A DNA stretch of 64,000 nucleotides from Leptospira chreensis. GTDB lineage: Bacteria > Spirochaetota > Leptospiria > Leptospirales > Leptospiraceae. The DNA lies in assembly GCF_016919165.1 (NCBI RefSeq), contig NZ_JAFFPS010000006.1, positions 11,560-75,559 on the forward strand, read 5' to 3'. A program made the position numbers and the translations under genes. Of the stretch, positions 47,355 through 57,540 are shown one piece after another; the first letter of the stretch is position 1, and the number at the start of each line of letters is the position of its first letter. The notes below the pieces were generated by a model. That model searched no databases. It worked only from the letters and a program-made list of their open reading frames with translations, and was not told the origin of the DNA.

Positions 47355-49295
47355 TTGATCCAATTCATCCAAATCCACCAACACTTCGGCCCCAAAGTTC
47401 TCTTTGAGGGATTCAGCTGGCATATCAAACCAGGGTGTCGTGTTGCCATCGTGGGGCCCAACGGCTCCGGAAAAACCACGCTTTTCCAGATGGCGGCCGG
47501 AAAGATGAAACCCGAATCCGGGGAAGTCATTCGTTCCAAAAATACCGTCCTTTCTCTTTTTCAACAGATCCCAGAATTCAGCCCCGAAACTTCGGTGATA
47601 GATACGGTTCTCGATGAAAACAAACTCTATGCTGAGTATGATGGGAAACGAAAGAATATCGAATCCAAATTCGAAACCATAGATCATGAAGATCCAGCGT
47701 TTGAAGAACTCTTACACGAACAAAGTGATCTGGAAGAATTTGCCCACTTACACGACTTACACGGTCTAGAGGCGAGAGCTAAAAAAATCCTATCGGGTCT
47801 TGGTTTTTCCACGGCCGACTTCGTACGCAAAACCAAAGAGTTTTCGCCGGGTTACCACCACCGCATTGGTCTTGCCATTGCCCTACTCAACCCACATAAT
47901 TTATTACTTTTGGATGAGCCCACAAACCATTTGGATGATAAAACCAAATCTTGGTTAGCTGACTTTCTTGTCTCACAGAACCAAGCCTTTGTTCTTGTGA
48001 CCCATGATCCTGAATTTTTAAACCAAACCGTCGATACCATTATTGAAATCAATCCTCATGGAACTTTTGAATTCCAAGGAAGTTTGGAAGAATTTTTTGA
48101 AGCCAAAAATGAAATCCAAGAACAACTGAAAGCCCAATTCGAAAAAGAAGAAACTTATCTTAAGAGCCGAATGGAATGGGTGGAACGTTTCCGTGCCCAA
48201 GCAACCAAAGCAAGACAAGTCCAGTCAGTCATCAAACGTTTGGAAAAAAGAGACCGAGTCGACAATCCAGAAGAATCTTTCTGGAACCAAAAACCAGACT
48301 ACCAATTCCAATTTGTTCCTTCGAGTAATATCATCCTTCGATTAGAAAATGCTTCTTTTTCTTATCCTGATAAAAATACAGGAGTGAAAAAACAGATATT
48401 TGAAAATGCTGAGATTGAAATCTCGGCAGGCGACAAAGTAGCGTTAGTTGGTCCCAATGGAGCAGGAAAATCAACTCTGATGCGTTGTCTTTTGGAAAGA
48501 CACAAATTAGATTCTGGATCCCTCTATTATGGCCCGAAAACCAAACTGGGATACTTTTCCCAAACCCACGGGGAAGATTTGGACGAAGGTCTCAATCTTG
48601 TGGAAACAGTCCTAAAAAAATACCCAGAACTGAGCATCGAAAAAGCAAGAACCCTACTCGGACATTTTGCCTTTCCAGGAGATGGGGTATTTAAATCCGT
48701 AAAACACCTATCAGGTGGAGAGCAGAGCCGGCTCCGATTGGCCCTTCTTGTCAACCATCCCACCAATTGCCTATTTTTAGATGAACCCACAAACCATTTG
48801 GACATTGTGATTCGGGAAGCCATCAAAAGGTCCCTCGTCGACTTTCCGGGAAGCCTACTCATCATCAGCCACGACCCCGATTTTATGAAGGGCCTTTGTA
48901 ACCGCACCTTCCAACTCTCGGGAGGAGTGTTACAAAACCTAAATTGCAGCTTTGACGACTACCTCAAGTTCCATAAGGAAGATGAAAAGGAGTCTCCTGC
49001 CTCGAATACTTCGGGCAAACCAAAATTTGAAGAAAAAAAAGCAAATCCGCAGGCAAGTAAAAACAAACGGAAAAAATTAGAGAAAGAAATTTCCGATTTG
49101 GAAGTCCAAATAGAAAGACTGGAAAAAAATAAAAAGGACAAAGAGGAACTTTTACAGGACCCGGAGTTCTTTAAAAACAGAAGTTTTCAGTTGGAAATGG
49201 ACACTTATAACGATATTAAAAGAGAGGTTGCTCTCCTTACCAAACGTTGGGAGGATGCAACTCTAGAACTAGAAGAAATGGGCGGAGTTACATAA
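47355..49295 (+). CDS. ABC-F family ATPase
   Basis: Soluble ribosome-associated ATPase with two ABC domains and no membrane part; 646 residues. First Walker A GPNGSGKTT (34-42), signature region degenerate (FSPGYHHRIGLA in place of LSGG), first Walker B LLLLDEPTNHLDD. Then the coiled P-site-tRNA-interaction linker (about 235-310), second Walker A GPNGAGKST, signature LSGGEQSRLRLA, second Walker B LFLDEPTNHLD. A C-terminal lysine-rich coiled coil (about 555-640) is Uup/YheS-like. TTG start with no Shine-Dalgarno, 8 bp after a terminator hairpin. May be a translation factor or antibiotic-protection factor. Overlaps the rhodanese start (TAATG). Confidence 0.94.
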   Translation: MIQFIQIHQHFGPKVLFEGFSWHIKPGCRVAIVGPNGSGKTTLFQMAAGKMKPESGEVIRSKNTVLSLFQQIPEFSPETSVIDTVLDENKLYAEYDGKRKNIESKFETIDHEDPAFEELLHEQSDLEEFAHLHDLHGLEARAKKILSGLGFSTADFVRKTKEFSPGYHHRIGLAIALLNPHNLLLLDEPTNHLDDKTKSWLADFLVSQNQAFVLVTHDPEFLNQTVDTIIEINPHGTFEFQGSLEEFFEAKNEIQEQLKAQFEKEETYLKSRMEWVERFRAQATKARQVQSVIKRLEKRDRVDNPEESFWNQKPDYQFQFVPSSNIILRLENASFSYPDKNTGVKKQIFENAEIEISAGDKVALVGPNGAGKSTLMRCLLERHKLDSGSLYYGPKTKLGYFSQTHGEDLDEGLNLVETVLKKYPELSIEKARTLLGHFAFPGDGVFKSVKHLSGGEQSRLRLALLVNHPTNCLFLDEPTNHLDIVIREAIKRSLVDFPGSLLIISHDPDFMKGLCNRTFQLSGGVLQNLNCSFDDYLKFHKEDEKESPASNTSGKPKFEEKKANPQASKNKRKKLEKEISDLEVQIERLEKNKKDKEELLQDPEFFKNRSFQLEMDTYNDIKREVALLTKRWEDATLELEEMGGVT

Positions 49296-49636
49296 TGGTA
49301 CCGGAAATTGATGTAGTAAGTTTTAAAAAACGATTGGATGCACGTGCAGAAGGAAAGGATGATTTTTTTGTATTGGATGTAAGAAATCCGAATGAACAAC
49401 AAATTGCTCTAGTTCCTGGTACAGACAAACTCATTCCCGTTAGTGAACTTGCTGCTCGTGTTGAAGAATTGAAAAACCAAATCGATAAAGAAATTTTGGT
49501 GTACTGCCGTTCAGGCGGAAGGTCAGGAATGGCTTGCGGAATTTTGGCCCAAGCAGGATTCAAATCTTATAAAAACGTAGCTGGTGGAACCCTTGCCTAT
49601 TCCGATTTAGTAGACCCTTCCATGCAAAAGTATTAA
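49295..49636 (+). CDS. rhodanese-domain sulfurtransferase
   Basis: 113-residue single rhodanese domain: FVLDVRNPNEQQIALVPG (CH2-type start) and active-site loop YCRSGGRSG with catalytic Cys71. Cytoplasmic, no signal peptide. The correct start is ATG 49295, which shares one base with the ABC-F stop, so it is translationally coupled. DAHP synthase begins 2 bp after its stop. Confidence 0.94.
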   Translation: MVPEIDVVSFKKRLDARAEGKDDFFVLDVRNPNEQQIALVPGTDKLIPVSELAARVEELKNQIDKEILVYCRSGGRSGMACGILAQAGFKSYKNVAGGTLAYSDLVDPSMQKY

Positions 49637-49638
49637 TT

Positions 49639-50688
49639 ATGAAACCTACAGCCAATTTAAGAATTTTAGAACAACATAACCTTATCCCTCCTTCTGTTAT
49701 CATCGAAGAACTTCCGCTCACTGATGAGGCTTGCGAAGTAGTCGTACGCACCAGAAGCGAAATTTCTGATATCATCCATGGAAAAGACAACAAGCGAATG
49801 TTAGTTGTCGTTGGACCATGTTCTGTTCACGACATCGGTGCCGTAATGGAATATGCATCCAAACTCAAACCAAAAATTGAAGAATTCAAAAACGAACTCC
49901 TCATCGTCATGAGAGTGTATTTTGAAAAACCAAGAACCACTGTGGGTTGGAAAGGACTCATCAACGATCCCGATTTAGATGGATCATTTCATATCAACAA
50001 AGGCCTCCAACTGGCCCGCAAGCTCTTGTTAGATTTAAATAATATGGGAATCCCTTGCGGAACCGAATTTTTAGATGTGATTTCTCCCCAATACATTGCT
50101 GATTTAGTCGCTTGGGGTGCCATTGGTGCAAGAACGACAGAAAGCCAAGTCCATCGTGAATTGGCATCGGGTCTCTCTGCCCCGATTGGTTTTAAAAATG
50201 GAACGGATGGAAATGTTCAAATTGCTGTGGATGCCATTCGTTCTGCAGGTTCCAGCCATCATTTTCTCTCTGTGACCAACCAAGGAAGTAGTGCTATCTT
50301 TCGTACTGCGGGGAATAAAGACACTCATGTCATTTTACGCGGGGGAAACAAAGGGCCTAACTATGATGAGGCGTCTGTCACTGAGGTTTGTGCTCAAATC
50401 GAAAAAGCGGGCCTACCAGCAAAAGTCATGGTAGACTGTTCTCATGGCAATAGCCAAAAAGACTATCGCAAACAACCGAGTGTGATTGATGCAGTCGCGG
50501 AACAATTTGCCAATGGCAGTAACCATATTTTAGGTGTGATGATTGAAAGCCATCTGAAAGAAGGAAACCAGTCCATCGATGCCAAACCACTCACTTATGG
50601 TCAGTCCATCACGGATGCTTGTGTCTCTTGGGAAACGACAGTTCCTATGTTCGAACGATTGGCAGAAGCCGCTAAAAAGAGAAAATAG
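49639..50688 (+). CDS. aroG: 3-deoxy-D-arabino-heptulosonate-7-phosphate synthase (class I)
   Basis: First step of aromatic amino-acid synthesis: PEP plus erythrose-4-phosphate. 349 residues, the usual length of the class I-alpha (AroF/G/H) enzymes. Visible motifs: VVVGPCSVHD, VMRVYFEKPRTTVGWKGLINDP, GARTTESQVHRELASGLSAP, GFKNGTDG, HVILRGG and MVDCSHGNSQKDY. Which feedback inhibitor it obeys cannot be told. Last of the ABC-F/rhodanese string; converges on panB with 3 bp between the stops. Confidence 0.96.
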   Translation: MKPTANLRILEQHNLIPPSVIIEELPLTDEACEVVVRTRSEISDIIHGKDNKRMLVVVGPCSVHDIGAVMEYASKLKPKIEEFKNELLIVMRVYFEKPRTTVGWKGLINDPDLDGSFHINKGLQLARKLLLDLNNMGIPCGTEFLDVISPQYIADLVAWGAIGARTTESQVHRELASGLSAPIGFKNGTDGNVQIAVDAIRSAGSSHHFLSVTNQGSSAIFRTAGNKDTHVILRGGNKGPNYDEASVTEVCAQIEKAGLPAKVMVDCSHGNSQKDYRKQPSVIDAVAEQFANGSNHILGVMIESHLKEGNQSIDAKPLTYGQSITDACVSWETTVPMFERLAEAAKKRK

Positions 50689-50691
50689 GTT

Positions 50692-51498
50692 TTAAGTATC
50701 AGAAAAAACGTGGGCTTCCGATGGATACTCACGTTTAGAAACTTCGCGGTGGTAAAGATTCACCGCATCCTTCACTGCCCCACTCAAATTCCCAAACTTC
50801 TTTAAAAACTTAGGATGGAAGTCCTCATTGAGGCCGAGTAAATCCTGCATCACAAGCACTTGGCCCGAGGTATACTTTCCGGCCCCAATTCCAATGGTAG
50901 GAATGCGAATGGATTCTGTAATTTCTTTCCCTAAGGACTCGGGAACCATCTCGAGTAATAAGGCAAAGGCGCCTGCTTCCGCGATATCTCTAGATTTGCG
51001 AATCATTTTGGAACGAGCGGCCTCGGTTTTTCCTTGGACACGGTGTCCCCCGAGAGTATGAACTGACTGGGGTGTGAGCCCCAAATGTGCGAAAACAGGA
51101 ATCCCGGATTCTGTCATCCTCTTGGTAAGTTCGATGATAAATTCAGAATCCCCTTCCAGTTTCACACAAGAAGCATTGGTTTCTTTGAGCACACGGCCCG
51201 CAGAACGAATCCCTTCTTCAATCGATGTTTGGTAAGATAAAAAAGGCAAATCAGCAATGATGGTTTTGTCCGGAGCTCCCTTACAAACCGCCTTTGTATG
51301 GTAGATGATTTCATCCAGTGTGACTGGAAGTGTGGACTGGTTTCCTTGGATCACCATTCCGAGAGAATCTCCCACAAGTAAACAATCTACTTCGGTTCGG
51401 TTAAAGAGAGTGGCAAAGGTATAATCGTAACAAGTAACAACGGAGATTGGTTCTCCCGCATCGTATTTTTTCTTATACTGTAGAATAATGTTTTTCAT
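50692..51498 (-). CDS. panB: 3-methyl-2-oxobutanoate hydroxymethyltransferase
   Basis: Makes ketopantoate for pantothenate/CoA, using methylene-tetrahydrofolate. 268 residues of a PEP-mutase-like TIM barrel: VVTCYDYTFATLF, LLVGDSLGMVIQG, ADLPFLSYQ, KLEGD, HLGLTPQSVHTLGGHRVQGK, LLEMVPESLGKEIT, TIGIGAGKYTSGQVLVMQDLLGL. The start lies inside the end of folK (26-bp overlap). The link with folK makes sense because PanB uses a folate coenzyme. Confidence 0.97.
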   Translation of the reverse strand: MKNIILQYKKKYDAGEPISVVTCYDYTFATLFNRTEVDCLLVGDSLGMVIQGNQSTLPVTLDEIIYHTKAVCKGAPDKTIIADLPFLSYQTSIEEGIRSAGRVLKETNASCVKLEGDSEFIIELTKRMTESGIPVFAHLGLTPQSVHTLGGHRVQGKTEAARSKMIRKSRDIAEAGAFALLLEMVPESLGKEITESIRIPTIGIGAGKYTSGQVLVMQDLLGLNEDFHPKFLKKFGNLSGAVKDAVNLYHREVSKREYPSEAHVFSDT

Positions 51499-51946
51499 GG
51501 TTTAGTTCCAAAAAGAGTGCATAAACTCCAATTTCTCCCATATCAGTTAACAATTGTTTAATGAACGGTCTAGAATAAAGCGAATGGTGGGGAAGGTGTA
51601 AAAAATCTGTTTTCATTACTACTGCTTCGTAAGTAAGAATATCGATATCAATTTCACGAGGACCTTTCCAAGATCTACGTTTACGACCTAGTTTGTCTTC
51701 AATTCCTTGTAATGAATCCAATAAACAAGGTAGTGTGAGAGCAGAGGATGCCATCACTTTCAAAATTTGGTTTAGAAAGTAAGGTTGGTTGGTATTTTCT
51801 AAAGGAGCAGTTTCCAATCTTTCTGATTGTTTTAAAATTTGAACTTCGGGTAGAGTCGAAATTTCCCAAATTGCCTGGTCCATAAAATGATGTCTGTCAC
51901 CAATGTTGGAACCGAGAGACAAAAAGGCAATGTTGGAATATTTCAT
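51473..51946 (-). CDS. folK: 6-hydroxymethyl-7,8-dihydropterin pyrophosphokinase
   Basis: Folate synthesis: transfers pyrophosphate from ATP to hydroxymethyl-dihydropterin. 157 residues. SLGSNIGDR near the N-terminus, QPYFLNQIL, IEDKLGRKRRSWKGPREIDIDIL (the HPPK signature with the metal-binding Asp pair) and LHLPHHSLYSRPF are all present. It sits between the DnaC-like gene (4 bp) and panB, forming an operon. Confidence 0.95.
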   Translation of the reverse strand: MKYSNIAFLSLGSNIGDRHHFMDQAIWEISTLPEVQILKQSERLETAPLENTNQPYFLNQILKVMASSALTLPCLLDSLQGIEDKLGRKRRSWKGPREIDIDILTYEAVVMKTDFLHLPHHSLYSRPFIKQLLTDMGEIGVYALFLELNHEKHYSTV

Positions 51947-51950
51947 GATC

Positions 51951-52814
51951 TTACCTCTTTACAAACTTAGTGCGATAGTCCGGACACTTTAATTCAATTT
52001 CTTTGGTCATTTCCATAAGCCGTGAATAAATGCGACCTTGGCCCCGATCTCTCCACTCCACAAGCGAGTGGTTCGAAGTGAGAAGAGTGAGTTTCTCTTG
52101 TTCATAACGACTATCAATGAGATCGTATAACTTACGATTGTTGAATTCGGATTCCTTTTGGACGCCAAAATCATCAATGATAAGAACATCAACGTTTGCA
52201 AATTCCTTTTCGATGGAACGTTCTTGCCCATGAGTTTCGCTATCGGATTGGTAAGTGTCACGAATGGCAGACAAAAAGTCTTTGTTTACCTTGGCATACT
52301 TACAAGTGATTCCATAACGAAAGATGAGTTCATTTAATATGACGCAGGCAAGTAAGGTTTTCCCAGACCCTGTCCCACCCCAAAGGTAAAAACCTTGTGG
52401 GGAAAAATCGGGATTTTTAAATTTATGAACCAGTTCATTGGCCCAGTCATGAGCGATGATAAAAGACATATCGGGGTCGTTTGCTGTATCTCCAATGTCT
52501 ATTGTGGACAAAAATTGGAAGCGGTACCGTGCCGGAACGTTGGCTTTTTCGACTAAATTCTCTAGGTTGCGAAGGGAAAACCGAGCATTGTGGCAAACGC
52601 AAGGGAGCATTTTGTCCAATTTTCGATCAAAAGTCATAAAAGGGGCCTGCCCTTTCGCCTCACAAGTGTTACAGTCGCTACCTATACAATGGCAAAGAAC
52701 TAGGGCCCCGGAACGAGATCCCCGGACATGTTCTGCTAAGGTAATTCCGACCCCTCCACAGGTTTTACACTGCGGATTTCCGTCCCGGATGGAAGTAATT
52801 TCGGATAAATTCAT
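51951..52814 (-). CDS. DnaC/DnaI-like AAA+ ATPase with Cys-rich N-terminus
   Basis: 287 residues from ATG 52814 (a TTG six bases earlier is also possible; neither has a good Shine-Dalgarno). The N-terminal 80 residues carry eight Cys in pairs (CKTCGGVG, CHCIGSDCNTC, PCVCHN), reading as a zinc ribbon or DnaJ-like finger. The C-terminal AAA+ domain has Walker A WGGTGSGKT (about 145-153), Walker B VLIIDDFG and sensor-1 TLLTSNHS. This matches DnaC/DnaI/IstB-type loaders; a replicative helicase loader is the best guess. No transposase is adjacent, so it is not an IstB of an element. First gene of the minus-strand unit with folK and panB. Confidence 0.85.
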   Translation of the reverse strand: MNLSEITSIRDGNPQCKTCGGVGITLAEHVRGSRSGALVLCHCIGSDCNTCEAKGQAPFMTFDRKLDKMLPCVCHNARFSLRNLENLVEKANVPARYRFQFLSTIDIGDTANDPDMSFIIAHDWANELVHKFKNPDFSPQGFYLWGGTGSGKTLLACVILNELIFRYGITCKYAKVNKDFLSAIRDTYQSDSETHGQERSIEKEFANVDVLIIDDFGVQKESEFNNRKLYDLIDSRYEQEKLTLLTSNHSLVEWRDRGQGRIYSRLMEMTKEIELKCPDYRTKFVKR

Positions 52815-52887
52815 CTCCAAGGAGCAATCTTCTCGAATTCACTAAGCTGTCAAGGAATGAGATTTTTTAGGAGATTCAGGACTTATG

Positions 52888-52949
52888 TCCCTTTAAACCA
52901 AAGGGAATTGAAAGAAAAAGTTCACAATTAGGTTTTTTTCCTCTTTAAA
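52888..52949 (+). promoter_or_regulatory. fcpA upstream region: palindrome and candidate promoter
   Basis: TCCCTTT-AAACC-AAAGGGA (52888-52906) is a perfect 7-bp inverted repeat. 15 bp later TTCACA (52921-52926) and TTTAAA (52944-52949) make a plausible sigma-70 type promoter with 17-bp spacing, leaving a leader of about 90 nt before the fcpA ATG. A TTGACT at 52970-52975 lacks a -10. The palindrome may be an operator. Confidence 0.35.
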
Positions 52950-53022
52950 TCGTTATTATTGACTCTTGCCATTCCGATACTTTCATTGAAGAAATAGATA
53001 AACCTATTCCTTCAAATATTGA

Positions 53023-53949
<927 letters not shown>

Positions 53950-53974
53950 CCCCGAAAACATCTCTTTCAATGAG

Positions 53975-54003
53975 AAAGCCCGGCTTTAACCCCGGGCTTT
54001 TTT
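53975..54003 (+). terminator. fcpA intrinsic terminator
   Basis: AAAGCCCGG (53975-53983) pairs with CCGGGCTTT (53992-54000), loop of 8, followed by six T (53998-54003), one G and five more T. It lies 25 bp after the fcpA stop. It also faces the end of the convergent permease gene, but has only a weak T run on that strand. Confidence 0.9.
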
Positions 54004-54007
54004 GTTT

Positions 54008-56551
54008 TTATTTGATTTCCTTTAGCACTGTCTTCGTTGGCATTCGAAAGAAACTAAAGAGTCCGAGTGCATACAAACTCACAGTCACAAAACAAATTCC
54101 CACAAACACTAGAGTGAGTTGTCCATAAGGATAGACACTTCTCAGTTCCAAAACAGATCGGTTCAGTACTTCATTGGAAACCACGGAATAAATCAGTCCG
54201 AGTAAAAACGAAATCACAGACACAAGCAGGGCTTCTCGTAAAAAATGTTTTACCATAAAACGACTGTTGGCTCCAATCACTCGTAGCAATGCGAATTCGC
54301 GTTTTCGTTCCGCTTGGCTTGCATATAACGTTGTAAATACGAGAACAAAAGAGGCCGCCAAAATAAAGGCTGTCATCAGCGCCATCATCTGTGTCACTTT
54401 CTCTAAAATTCCCATAAAGGCTTGGATGGTTTTTTCCGTATCAATCACCGTGATATTCGGAAACTGATTCACAATGACCTTTTGTAATTGGTATCTGTCT
54501 TCATTTGTATCAATGAGTAAGGAAACAATATAAAACCGGGGTGCTTTTTCCAAAATCCCTTTGGAGAAAAGGACTACAAAGTTCGGTTTCATATCGGCCC
54601 AGTTCACAGAACGAAGGTTGGTGATTTTTCCCGAAACTTCACGGCCTTGGACATTGAAGGTGAGTTCATCCCCCACTCCCGCTTGCAAATAACCGGCAAA
54701 ATCACGTTCCACCGAAATTTCATTTCGTCCTGATTCGTCCCACCAATTCCCTTTGGTCACTTCTTCGGTATCATAGATCTCATCTCTGTACGATAAGAAG
54801 TATTCCCGAGTTCTGGCAGTGGCCCGCCAATTGCGATCCATTGCATTTTTGATGGTATCTTCTTTTTTGATGGGTTCCCCATTGACTTTGGAGAGCCGAG
54901 CGCCAATCACAGGTGCCAGATATTGTTTTTCTACAGGGAAAGCCTTAATGGCCGTTAGTAGGTCATTCTTTTGTGTCTCTCGGATGTCCAAAAGAAACAT
55001 ATTGGGCCTTCGTTCGATCTCACGAGCACCGCTCAGTTCGAGCAAACTTTCTTGTAAGATGAGGGACAATGTCAAAATAAACAAAGCAGACCCAAGCCCA
55101 ATGATGGAAAGTCTTAGGGCTCCTGATTTACGAGTGACTTTTTTTGTCACAAGACTCCACTCTTTCGAAAGCCATCCCAGTTTAGAAATTTTAGTGATGA
55201 ATAGTCCAAGAAGGATGTACAATCCGTACACAAGAACCGGTAAGGTTAACAATACGAGAGTAAAAAGAATCCCTTTGAAGATACTTTCCGTTTCCAAGAC
55301 CGCAAGACTGGTAAAGAGAAGATAAATCAAAAGAAAAGAAACAAATTGCCATTTGGACGTGGATAAGTTGCCGCTGGTTTGTGATTCTACTTCTTTCAGT
55401 GCTGCAAGAGGTTTCACCGATCTTGTTTCTAAAACAAGAGGGATGGAGATGAGGAGTGGTAATACAACTCCGAGCACCAGACTCCAAAGAACAGAAGAAA
55501 AAGAGAATCCAAATACAATCCCTGCTTCTACAGCCATAAGTCCGCTGATATCAGGTAAGATGGATTGGATTCCATATCCCAAGGCAAGTCCGAGCGTAGT
55601 TCCAAAAATCGATAGAATTAAAATTTCAGCAAAGACCAAAAGTAAAATCACATTGGGTTTGGCACCGAGACACATGAGGATGGCGATCTCGTTTCTTTTT
55701 TCGAGTAAACGCGTTCTTACTGCTGTATATACGGATATGGCTCCGAGAAAAAAACCAGCAAGAGCAAGGAGGGCCATATAATCGAAAGTGTTTTTGATGA
55801 ACTGTTGGGATCCCGAATTTACTTCTGTATTGTGATAGATGGTTAAATCTTCTTTGATAAGAGTTTCAAACTCTTTGTCCTTCCAATCCAAACTGTCGAT
55901 GGAATCAGGAAACTTAGCATAGATAGTATATCGAATCCGACTTCCTCTCTGCACAAGTCCCGTTTTCGCGGCCGTATCTCTACGAATGATGGAACCTGGA
56001 GCCGATCCGACAAAAGATCCTACAGCACCCGGTTCTTTTACGACAACACCAGCTAACACGAGTAAACTATCCCCCAACCGCACCCGATCTCCGAGTTTTA
56101 GTTTTAGGTTTTCCACAAGGGATTTATCGAGTAAAACTTGGTTTGGTTTTAAATTCCTGTAGGCCGATTCCGGTTCGGTTTTCATTTCCCCGTAAAAGGG
56201 GTAATTCGTTTCCACAGCCTTGATAAAACTAAGGGAATTCTCTTCTCCCGATTCATTGGAAATCATAGATAAAAACTGAATGGAAGCACTGGTTTCTGAA
56301 CCTTTAGGCAGGGTGCTTTCGACCAATTTTTCCGCTGTTTTGGTGATTTCTTGAGGGGATTGTAAGGCGATATCGGCCCCCATAATCGTTTTTGCCTCTC
56401 TTTTGATGGCATTTGCGGTATTGTCTTTGTAGGAATGGATCCCAATTACCGAACCCACACCGAGGGTGATCGAAACCACAATGAGGAGTGAATACCGAAA
56501 CCGAGAGAATAGCTCCCGCTTTAGATAAAATCGAAACAGCGATGCTTTCAT
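54008..56551 (-). CDS. ABC transporter permease, FtsX/YbbP type
   Basis: 847 residues with two FtsX-like permease modules. Helix 1 (about 18-38) is followed by an extracytoplasmic MacB-like domain (to about 265), helices about 265-400 with the FtsX block (AGFFLGAISVYTAVRTRLLEKRNEIAILMCLGA), a second set of helices and a second external domain (about 490-720), then the last three helices with the repeat block (YASQAERKREFALLRVIGANSRFM). This is the YbbP/COG3127 layout. Pairs with the ATPase upstream through an ATGA overlap of 4 bp. Likely moves lipids or lipoproteins out of the inner membrane; substrate unknown. Confidence 0.93.
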   Translation of the reverse strand: MKASLFRFYLKRELFSRFRYSLLIVVSITLGVGSVIGIHSYKDNTANAIKREAKTIMGADIALQSPQEITKTAEKLVESTLPKGSETSASIQFLSMISNESGEENSLSFIKAVETNYPFYGEMKTEPESAYRNLKPNQVLLDKSLVENLKLKLGDRVRLGDSLLVLAGVVVKEPGAVGSFVGSAPGSIIRRDTAAKTGLVQRGSRIRYTIYAKFPDSIDSLDWKDKEFETLIKEDLTIYHNTEVNSGSQQFIKNTFDYMALLALAGFFLGAISVYTAVRTRLLEKRNEIAILMCLGAKPNVILLLVFAEILILSIFGTTLGLALGYGIQSILPDISGLMAVEAGIVFGFSFSSVLWSLVLGVVLPLLISIPLVLETRSVKPLAALKEVESQTSGNLSTSKWQFVSFLLIYLLFTSLAVLETESIFKGILFTLVLLTLPVLVYGLYILLGLFITKISKLGWLSKEWSLVTKKVTRKSGALRLSIIGLGSALFILTLSLILQESLLELSGAREIERRPNMFLLDIRETQKNDLLTAIKAFPVEKQYLAPVIGARLSKVNGEPIKKEDTIKNAMDRNWRATARTREYFLSYRDEIYDTEEVTKGNWWDESGRNEISVERDFAGYLQAGVGDELTFNVQGREVSGKITNLRSVNWADMKPNFVVLFSKGILEKAPRFYIVSLLIDTNEDRYQLQKVIVNQFPNITVIDTEKTIQAFMGILEKVTQMMALMTAFILAASFVLVFTTLYASQAERKREFALLRVIGANSRFMVKHFLREALLVSVISFLLGLIYSVVSNEVLNRSVLELRSVYPYGQLTLVFVGICFVTVSLYALGLFSFFRMPTKTVLKEIK

Positions 56552-57324
56552 CGACTCGCCTGCTTAAGACGCGAATTCGTTTTCTTCTGTTTGGTGGTCT
56601 TTTTTGCGGTTACTTTCTTGGATTGAGCAGAAGGAATCTTCTTTTTGTTCCTTGAATCCGAAATAATTTCTCCATCCTTCATTTCCAACACACGATCGGC
56701 AAGTTTTGCCACATCAGGGTCATGGGTGACCACAACAAGTGTTGTGCCTTGTTCTTTGTTTCTGTATAACAATAGATCCAAAACTGTTTTGCTATTTTTA
56801 AAATCTAGGTTGGCAGTGGGTTCATCAGCAAAAATGATCTTTGGATCGTTGACAAAACTTCTTGCAATGGCAATTCTTTGCTCTTCACCACCTGACAATT
56901 GTTTTGGGAAGTGAGTCGCACGATGGGACATAGATACAGATTCTAATATCTTTTCTGATTTTTTTAAAATCTCTGCTTCTGTAAGTGATGATTTTAAGTA
57001 TAATGGAATCCCTACATTTTCAATTGCATTGAGTCCTGGAAGTAATTGAAAGTTTTGAAAGATAAATCCAATCCGATCGGCACGTAAATCAGCTAAATTA
57101 GATTCATTTTCCGCTGTGATATTGACTCCATCCAAGGAAACAATACCTGTATCCGGCTTATCTAGACCGGCCGCTACACCAAGTAGTGTTGACTTACCGG
57201 AACCTGATGGGCCTATAATCGCTACAAATTCGCCTGTTTCAATGCGAAATGAAATATTTTTCAACACATCAATCGTTTCCGATTCATTGTGGAATGACTT
57301 GAACACATTTTTAAATTCCAACAC
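56548..57324 (-). CDS. ABC transporter ATPase, LolD/YbbA type
   Basis: 258 residues. Walker A GPSGSGKST (about 39-47), Q loop FIFQNFQLLPGLNA, signature LSGGEEQRIAIARSF, Walker B IIFADEPTANLD and the switch His in VVTHDPD are all intact. The core is the normal size of LolD/MacB-type ATPases. It is followed by an unusual C-terminal tail of about 35 residues rich in Lys, Thr and Gln (KKVTAKKTTKQKKTNSR) not expected in this family. Its stop overlaps the permease start. Confidence 0.95.
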   Translation of the reverse strand: MLEFKNVFKSFHNESETIDVLKNISFRIETGEFVAIIGPSGSGKSTLLGVAAGLDKPDTGIVSLDGVNITAENESNLADLRADRIGFIFQNFQLLPGLNAIENVGIPLYLKSSLTEAEILKKSEKILESVSMSHRATHFPKQLSGGEEQRIAIARSFVNDPKIIFADEPTANLDFKNSKTVLDLLLYRNKEQGTTLVVVTHDPDVAKLADRVLEMKDGEIISDSRNKKKIPSAQSKKVTAKKTTKQKKTNSRLKQASR

Positions 57325-57540
57325 TAGGTTTTTCCCCCAAAGATTTTATCGCCTAACAAAAAAGACATGACTAATAACGGGCATTTACCAGAAAAAATAC
57401 CGCCTAACTACGATTTTTTAATTTTTTCCATAACAGTTATAATTTTTTCAATTTTCATTTTCGTTCCAACTATATTGCACAGATTGAAAAAAAATCTGAT
57501 AAAAAGTACTTATCTTTTCGAGTGTACATCCTAATTTTTT

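Noticed and set aside
52940..52990. Sigma-28 type promoter for fcpA (TAAA ... CCGATAC)
   Set aside because: The two parts are about 22 bp apart rather than about 15, and the -10 match is partial.
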